A DNA stretch of 64,000 nt, taken from the NCBI RefSeq assembly GCF_003399645.1, contig NZ_NBXD01000013.1:60017-124016 (forward strand), given 5' to 3'. The notes under the pieces were generated by a model. It was not told the origin of the DNA, made no database searches, and saw only the letters and a list, made by a program, of their open reading frames with translations. Positions 56,447 through 64,000 of the stretch are shown here, one piece after another (within the stretch, counting starts at the first letter, position 1; every line of letters begins with the position of its first letter). The translations under genes were made by a program, and so were the position numbers. This DNA comes from Subtercola boreus. Its GTDB lineage: Bacteria > Actinomycetota > Actinomycetes > Actinomycetales > Microbacteriaceae.

Positions 56447-57699
56447 CCATCGAAACCACCACCAGCTGGGTCGATACCTTCAACGAGTCGCTGATGCGCA
56501 CGATGGGGCAGCCGCTCGCCCTGCTCACCCACGGGCGCGGTGCCTTCGTGTGGGACGAGAACGAGAAGGAGTACCTCGACTTCCTGGCCGGCATTGCGGT
56601 CAATTCGCTCGGCCACGCGCATCCGGTGCTCATCGATGCGCTCACCCGCCAGGTGAGCACGCTCGCCCACGTCTCGAACTACTTCTCGACCCGCCCCCAG
56701 CTGCAGCTCGCCGAACGGCTCAAACGAATCACGGGTGCGGGGCCGGCGGGGCGCGCGTACTTCTGCAACTCGGGCGCTGAGGCGAACGAGGCCGCGTTCA
56801 AGCTCGCGCGGCTCAATTCGTCGCCCGCGCGACCCACCATCGTCTCGCTCAAGAACTCGTTCCACGGAAGAACGATGGGTGCCCTGGCGCTCACCGGCAA
56901 GCCCGACATGCAGGCACCGTTCGAGCCGCTGCCCGGTGGGGTCATCCACATCGACTCGACGATCGAGGCGCTGGAGGCGACGATCGACGACACCGTCGCG
57001 GCTCTCTTCCTGGAGCCCATCAAGGGTGAGGCCGGCGTGATCAACCTGCCGGAGGGCTACCTGGCGAGGGCACGGCAACTCACCGAAGAGCACGGTGTTC
57101 TGCTCATCCTCGACGAGATCCAGACCGGCGTCGGTCGCACGGGCCGCTGGTTCAACTACGAGTACGCCGGCATCCTGCCCGACGCCGTGACCATTGCGAA
57201 GGGTATGGCCGGGGGCGTGCCCATCGGCTCGCTGGTCACGTTCGGCTGGGCCTCCGACCTCTTCCAGCGCGGGATGCACGGCAGCACCTTCGGCGGAAAC
57301 CCCCTCGCCACGGCCGCCGCCAACGCGGTGCTGGGTGAGATCGAGGAGCGCGACCTGGTCGGCAACGCCGAACGCCGCGGGATCCAGCTGCGCGACCGCA
57401 TCGCGGCGCTGAACTCCCCGCTGATCGGCGAGATCCGCGGGCAGGGGCTGCTGATGGGCCTCGGGCTCACCGAACCGATTGCGCTGAAGCTGGCCGCCGC
57501 GGCGATGGATGCCGGGCTCATCATCAACGCGGCGAACGAGTCGAGCATCCGCATGGCGCCGCCCCTGATCATCCGCGACCTGGAGGTCGACGCGTTCATC
57601 GCGCGATTCACCGTGGCGCTCGCGGCGGTCGGGTTCCCGGCCGCACCGACCCCTGCCAGCACCCCGACCACAGCCCCGACCACCGAAGGCCCCGCATGA
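56443..57699 (+). CDS. argD: Acetylornithine aminotransferase
   Basis: 418-residue class III aminotransferase. [17 protein letters not shown] binds cofactor phosphate, [14 protein letters not shown] carries the PLP aspartate, and K253 ([11 protein letters not shown]) is the Schiff-base lysine. A Pro/Thr-rich tail of about 18 residues ([16 protein letters not shown]) ends the protein. Overlaps argF by 4 bp. Confidence 0.96.
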   Translation: MTIETTTSWVDTFNESLMRTMGQPLALLTHGRGAFVWDENEKEYLDFLAGIAVNSLGHAHPVLIDALTRQVSTLAHVSNYFSTRPQLQLAERLKRITGAGPAGRAYFCNSGAEANEAAFKLARLNSSPARPTIVSLKNSFHGRTMGALALTGKPDMQAPFEPLPGGVIHIDSTIEALEATIDDTVAALFLEPIKGEAGVINLPEGYLARARQLTEEHGVLLILDEIQTGVGRTGRWFNYEYAGILPDAVTIAKGMAGGVPIGSLVTFGWASDLFQRGMHGSTFGGNPLATAAANAVLGEIEERDLVGNAERRGIQLRDRIAALNSPLIGEIRGQGLLMGLGLTEPIALKLAAAAMDAGLIINAANESSIRMAPPLIIRDLEVDAFIARFTVALAAVGFPAAPTPASTPTTAPTTEGPA

Positions 57700-58622
57700 C
57701 CCGCCACTTCCTCCGCGACGACGATCTCTCACCGGCCGAGCAGGCCGAGATCCTCGACCTTGCCGCCGAACTGAAGCGCGACCGGTTCCAGGCCAAGCCT
57801 CTCGCCGGCCCGCAGACGGTCGCCGTCATCTTCGACAAGTCGTCCACCCGCACCCGGGTCTCCTTCGCCGTAGGAATCGCCGATCTCGGCGGCAGTCCGC
57901 TCATCATCAGCACGGCCAACAGCCAGCTGAGCGGAAAGGAGACGGCCTCAGACACCGCCCGCGTTCTCGAACGCCAGGTCGCCGCCATCGTCTGGCGCAC
58001 CTACGCGCAGACCGGGCTCGAAGAGATGGCCGCGGGTACGACCGTCCCCGTCGTCAACGCCCTGAGCGACGAGTTCCACCCGTGCCAGCTGCTCGCCGAC
58101 CTGCTCACCATCCGGGAGCACCGCGGCGAGCTCGCCGGCCTCACCGTGACCTTCCTCGGTGACGGCGCGAGCAACATGGGCCAGTCCTACCTGCTCGCCT
58201 GCGCCACAGCGGGCATGCACGTTCGAATCGCGGCGCCGACCGACTATGCGCCCGACGTGCGGGTGGTGCAGGATGCTCAGGCCCTCGCCGCGCGAACCGG
58301 CGGTTCGGCGACCGTGCTGACCGACCCTGTCGAGGCCGTCACCGGCGCCGACATCGTCGTCACCGACACGTGGGTGTCGATGGGCAAAGAAGACGAGAAG
58401 GCGGCACGCGTGAAGACCTTCGGCGGCTACCAGGTCGACCGGGCGCTGATGGCCCACGCGAAAGCCGACGCCCTCTTCCTGCACTGCTTGCCGGCCGATC
58501 GCGGTTACGAGGTCGCTGCCGACGTCATCGACGGGCCGCAGAGCGTCGTCTGGGATGAGGCGGAGAACCGCCTGCACGCCCAGAAGGCCCTGCTCGTCTG
58601 GCTCCTCCGCCAGCAGCCCTAA
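57696..58622 (+). CDS. argF: Ornithine carbamoyltransferase
   Basis: 308-residue transferase making citrulline. Carbamoyl-phosphate motif SSTRTRVSF near residues 47-55, [11 protein letters not shown] for ornithine/CP contact, and the C-terminal [11 protein letters not shown] with the catalytic cysteine. In many actinobacteria argR follows; here only 32 bp separate argF from argG. Confidence 0.97.
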   Translation: MTRHFLRDDDLSPAEQAEILDLAAELKRDRFQAKPLAGPQTVAVIFDKSSTRTRVSFAVGIADLGGSPLIISTANSQLSGKETASDTARVLERQVAAIVWRTYAQTGLEEMAAGTTVPVVNALSDEFHPCQLLADLLTIREHRGELAGLTVTFLGDGASNMGQSYLLACATAGMHVRIAAPTDYAPDVRVVQDAQALAARTGGSATVLTDPVEAVTGADIVVTDTWVSMGKEDEKAARVKTFGGYQVDRALMAHAKADALFLHCLPADRGYEVAADVIDGPQSVVWDEAENRLHAQKALLVWLLRQQP

Positions 58623-58654
58623 GCTTTAGTACGAGAAAACCAAAGGGAGAAAAA

Positions 58655-61591
<2,937 letters not shown>

Positions 61592-61593
61592 CG

Positions 61594-62286
61594 ATGCCGG
61601 ATGCCGCACCGCTCGGTGCCGGCGGGGTCGGCCCGCCTGTCAGCGTCGAGGTCGGCCCGCCGCTCACCGCTCTCGGCCGCGCCCTGTTCCTCCGCCCCGC
61701 GGTGGAGGTCGCCCCGCTGCTGCTCGGCGGCATCCTGAGCCGTACCTCACCGGAGGGCACGGTCGCCGTGCGCATCACCGAGGTCGAGGCCTACCTCGGA
61801 GTCGGTGAAGACCCCGGATCGCACTCGTTCCGCGGCCAGACCCGATCGAACTCGGTCATGTTCGGCGAACCCCTGCGCCTGTACACGTATTTCACCTACG
61901 GCATGCACACCTGCGCCAACATCGTCTGCTCGGCACCCGGTACGGCGAGCGGGGTGCTGCTTCGCGCGGGGGAGATCGTCGAGGGGGTCGACCTCGCGCA
62001 GCACCGCCGCGGCCCGGCGGTGAAGCTGCGAGACCTTGCCCGGGGCCCGGCCCGCCTCGTCGTGGCCCTCGGCATCCCGCTCGACGACGGGGGAGCAGAC
62101 CTCACCGAGGTGCCCTACGCATTACGGATGCCCGTGCATCCGTCGCCCGTAGCGACCAGCCCGCGCACCGGTCTCGGCGGCCCGGGCGGAACCCCCGTCT
62201 ACCCGTGGCGCTTCTTCATTCCGGGCGACCCCACGGTCTCACCGTACAAACGTCACCCCAGACTTCCACCCTTCGAGACGGCCTGA
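61594..62286 (+). CDS. mpg: DNA-3-methyladenine glycosylase (AAG/Mpg family)
   Basis: 230-residue base-excision enzyme. GRALFLRPAVEVAPLLLGGI at the start of the core, ITEVEAYLGVGEDPGSHSFRG with the catalytic Glu, and YFTYGMHTCANIV are family regions. An N-terminal extension of about 25 residues is Gly/Pro-rich. Between arg and tyrS, as in several actinobacteria. Confidence 0.94.
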   Translation: MPDAAPLGAGGVGPPVSVEVGPPLTALGRALFLRPAVEVAPLLLGGILSRTSPEGTVAVRITEVEAYLGVGEDPGSHSFRGQTRSNSVMFGEPLRLYTYFTYGMHTCANIVCSAPGTASGVLLRAGEIVEGVDLAQHRRGPAVKLRDLARGPARLVVALGIPLDDGGADLTEVPYALRMPVHPSPVATSPRTGLGGPGGTPVYPWRFFIPGDPTVSPYKRHPRLPPFETA

Positions 62287-62296
62287 GCGCCGCTGC

Positions 62297-62302
62297 TATT
62301 CT
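62297..62302 (+). promoter_or_regulatory. Leaderless-type -10 for tyrS
   Basis: TATTCT ends 7 nt before GTG 62310; no ribosome-binding site. Confidence 0.55.
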
Positions 62303-62309
62303 CTTACGC

Positions 62310-63614
62310 GTGTCTTCCGTGCCCGTAGCGCTCGCTGCCCAGATAAACGATCCGACATTCGACTCCGTGTGGGAGGAGTTGAAGTGGCGGGGCCTGGTGC
62401 ACGTTTCGACCGACGAGACCGAACTCGGAGCCCTGCTGGCGGGTGACCCGATCACGTTCTACTGCGGATTCGACCCCACCGCTCCCAGCCTGCACCTCGG
62501 CAACCTGGTGCAGTTGCTCACCATGCGCAGGCTTCAGCTCGCGGGTCATCATCCGCTCGCGCTGGTCGGCGGGTCGACGGGTCTCATCGGCGACCCGCGC
62601 CCGACCGCCGAACGTACGCTGACCGCGCGGGAGACCGTGGCCGAATGGGTGGGGTACCTGCAGACGCAGATCTCGCGCTTTCTGAGTTTCGAGGGAGAAA
62701 GCCCCGCCCGGTTGGTCAACAACCTCGACTGGACGGCGCCGCTCAGCGCAATCGACTTTCTGCGCGACATCGGCAAGTATTTCCGGGTGGGCACCATGCT
62801 GAAGAAAGACGCCGTGAGTGCCCGGCTCAACTCCGACGCCGGAATCAGCTACACCGAGTTCAGCTACCAGATCCTGCAGGGCCTCGACTACCTCGAGCTC
62901 TACCGCACATACGGGTGCGTGCTGCAGACCGGCGGCAGCGATCAGTGGGGCAATCTCACCAGTGGAACCGATCTCATCCGCCGGGCAGAACAGACGTCGG
63001 TGCATGCGATCGGCACACCGCTCATCACCAACTCCGACGGCACCAAGTTCGGAAAGAGTGAGGGCAATGCGGTCTGGCTGGACGATCAGCTCACCTCGCC
63101 ATACGCGTTCTACCAGTTCTGGCTGAACACCGACGACGCCGACGTCATCGAGCGGCTCAAGATCTTCACGTTTTTGAGCCGTGAGGAGCTCGAGAGACTC
63201 GAGAGCGTGGTGGCGTCTGAACCGTTCCGGAGAGAGGCACAGCGCTCGCTCGCCTACGAGGTGACGACCCTCGTGCACGGTTCGAGGGCGACGGATGCCG
63301 CTATCGCGGCCTCGGCCGCACTCTTCGGGCAGGGTGACCTGGCCGGTCTGGATGAGTCGACGCTCCGCCAGGCGCTGGGGGAGCTGCCGACCGCGACGCT
63401 CCCCGGTGACACCCCGGTGCTGCAGGCGCTGGTCGATTCCGGGCTCTGCGGGTCTGTCGGCGAAGCCCGCCGCGCCCTGGCGCAGGGTGGTGTCTACGCC
63501 AACAACATAAAGCTCACCGACAGCGCGGCGACAGTCGATTCCCTCACGCTGGCCGGTGGGATCATTGTGCTTCGCCGCGGCAAGAAGACTCTCGCCGGCG
63601 TGCTGATCGGCTAG
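62310..63614 (+). CDS. tyrS: Tyrosine--tRNA ligase
   Basis: 434-residue class I synthetase. HIGH-like HLGN in DPTAPSLHLGNLVQLL, YQILQGLDYLELY for tyrosine binding, KMSKS-like KFGKS and a C-terminal S4 domain (about 365-430, GEARRALAQGGVYANNIKL). GTG 62310 is preferred by family length; a second GTG lies three codons later. An upstream in-frame extension inside mpg is unsupported. Confidence 0.96.
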   Translation: MSSVPVALAAQINDPTFDSVWEELKWRGLVHVSTDETELGALLAGDPITFYCGFDPTAPSLHLGNLVQLLTMRRLQLAGHHPLALVGGSTGLIGDPRPTAERTLTARETVAEWVGYLQTQISRFLSFEGESPARLVNNLDWTAPLSAIDFLRDIGKYFRVGTMLKKDAVSARLNSDAGISYTEFSYQILQGLDYLELYRTYGCVLQTGGSDQWGNLTSGTDLIRRAEQTSVHAIGTPLITNSDGTKFGKSEGNAVWLDDQLTSPYAFYQFWLNTDDADVIERLKIFTFLSREELERLESVVASEPFRREAQRSLAYEVTTLVHGSRATDAAIAASAALFGQGDLAGLDESTLRQALGELPTATLPGDTPVLQALVDSGLCGSVGEARRALAQGGVYANNIKLTDSAATVDSLTLAGGIIVLRRGKKTLAGVLIG

Positions 63615-63626
63615 TTCGCCGAGTTT

Positions 63627-63643
63627 CCGGGCGACACGCCCGG
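63627..63643 (+). terminator. Terminator-like hairpin after tyrS
   Basis: CCGGGCG (63627-63633) and CGCCCGG (63637-63643) around ACA, 12 bp after the stop. No U-tract. Confidence 0.5.
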
Positions 63644-63644
63644 G

Positions 63645-64000
63645 AGACGCGCTCCATTTGCCAGACGGGAAACATGCCCGTAATGTTTCCTCTTGTCACC
63701 CCAAAGGTTCGGAAAGCGGAAGAGCTTACCGGCCTCAAGCGGGGCCATCCACAGCAGTGAAAACCTCGAGATCTTCTGATCCCGCAGCGTTTCGGCACAG
63801 CTGGTCGGATGTAGATATATAGTAGTGAAGTTGCCTGTTCGGGTCTTCGTCTTCCAGACGAAGTCGCTCGTGCGGAGCGTCCGATCTTTGAGAACTCAAC
63901 AGCGTGCACATTGTCAAATGCCAAATCCCCGTGGCACCTTTTGGGTGTCCGGGTTCCTTTGGGAAATTGAATTACCAGCCGCTTCGGTGGTTGGGGACAT
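63645..64000 (+). promoter_or_regulatory. rRNA operon promoter and leader (16S gene lies beyond the window)
   Basis: 356 bp without a protein gene and AT-richer than the rest. A -10 TATAGT (63818-63823; TAGATA at 63812-63817 overlaps) begins the transcript. TCTTTGAGAACTCAA at 63890-63904 matches the boxA antitermination element of Gram-positive rrn leaders (TCTTTGAAAACT type) and is the conserved segment before 16S genes in this family. A stem TGCCA (63921-63925) / TGGCA (63933-63937) lies downstream. The 16S gene should start just past 64000. Confidence 0.8.

Overview
The window is a gene-dense, high-GC chromosomal segment from an actinobacterium, most likely a member of the Microbacteriaceae (Micrococcales). 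The evidence is the gene order (comEA-comEC-holA next to rpsT and lepA; hrcA-dnaJ-rsmE-HIT-phoH-ybeY-CBS protein-era; ftsK-pgsA-cinA-clgR-DUF3046-recA-recX-miaB-miaA-dapF-hflX-lexA; infC-rpmI-rplT; pheST; argCJBDFGH), many GTG starts, and a diaminopimelate pathway (dapA, dapF). I cannot name the genus from sequence alone. Nearly everything is core genome. I see no tRNA, insertion sequence, prophage, CRISPR array or integron.

Layout. 1-5.0 kb: DNA-uptake genes comEA (5' cut by the window edge) and comEC, then holA and, convergent, rpsT. 5.2-12.4 kb: a PLP aminotransferase, an atypical SDR protein, lepA, a DUF1990 protein, hemW and two tandem DUF4870 membrane proteins; two separate 17-bp tandem repeats lie here. 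12.5-19.7 kb: a CIRCE-controlled hrcA-dnaJ unit running into rsmE, then HIT-phoH-ybeY-CBS protein-era, several with overlapping ends (RNA metabolism and ribosome maturation). 19.7-23.1 kb: dapA, RNase J and a small secreted protein of unknown function. 23.1-34.2 kb: ftsK, pgsA, cinA, clgR, DUF3046, recA-recX, miaB, miaA, dapF and a minus-strand methyltransferase. 34.2-37.3 kb: hflX and convergent lexA, with a LysM membrane protein divergent from lexA behind an SOS-box region. 37.3-43.7 kb: hisC-hisB-hisH-hisA-sseB, an orphan gene behind a perfect palindrome, an Fe-S type photolyase-like gene and a DUF1844 gene. 43.7-49.5 kb: infC (apparent ATC start, long leader), rpmI, rplT, a SpoU-family methyltransferase and a glutamate-type ABC transporter. 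49.5-63.6 kb: pheST, the complete arginine pathway argCJBDFGH (no argR), a small membrane protein, mpg and tyrS. 63.6-64.0 kb: the promoter and boxA-like leader of an rRNA operon whose 16S gene must begin just past the window.

Regulation readable in the sequence: a CIRCE element before hrcA; SOS boxes before recA, lexA and the LysM gene; a probable r-protein operon leader before infC; and at least 13 genes where a TANNNT -10 hexamer ends 6-9 nt before the start codon with no clear Shine-Dalgarno, which predicts widespread leaderless mRNAs.

I found no convincing new multi-gene system. The best leads are the SOS-controlled LysM protein (a probable division inhibitor), the ATC-started infC with its leader, the palindrome-controlled orphan gene at 41.4 kb, and the 17-bp tandem repeats.
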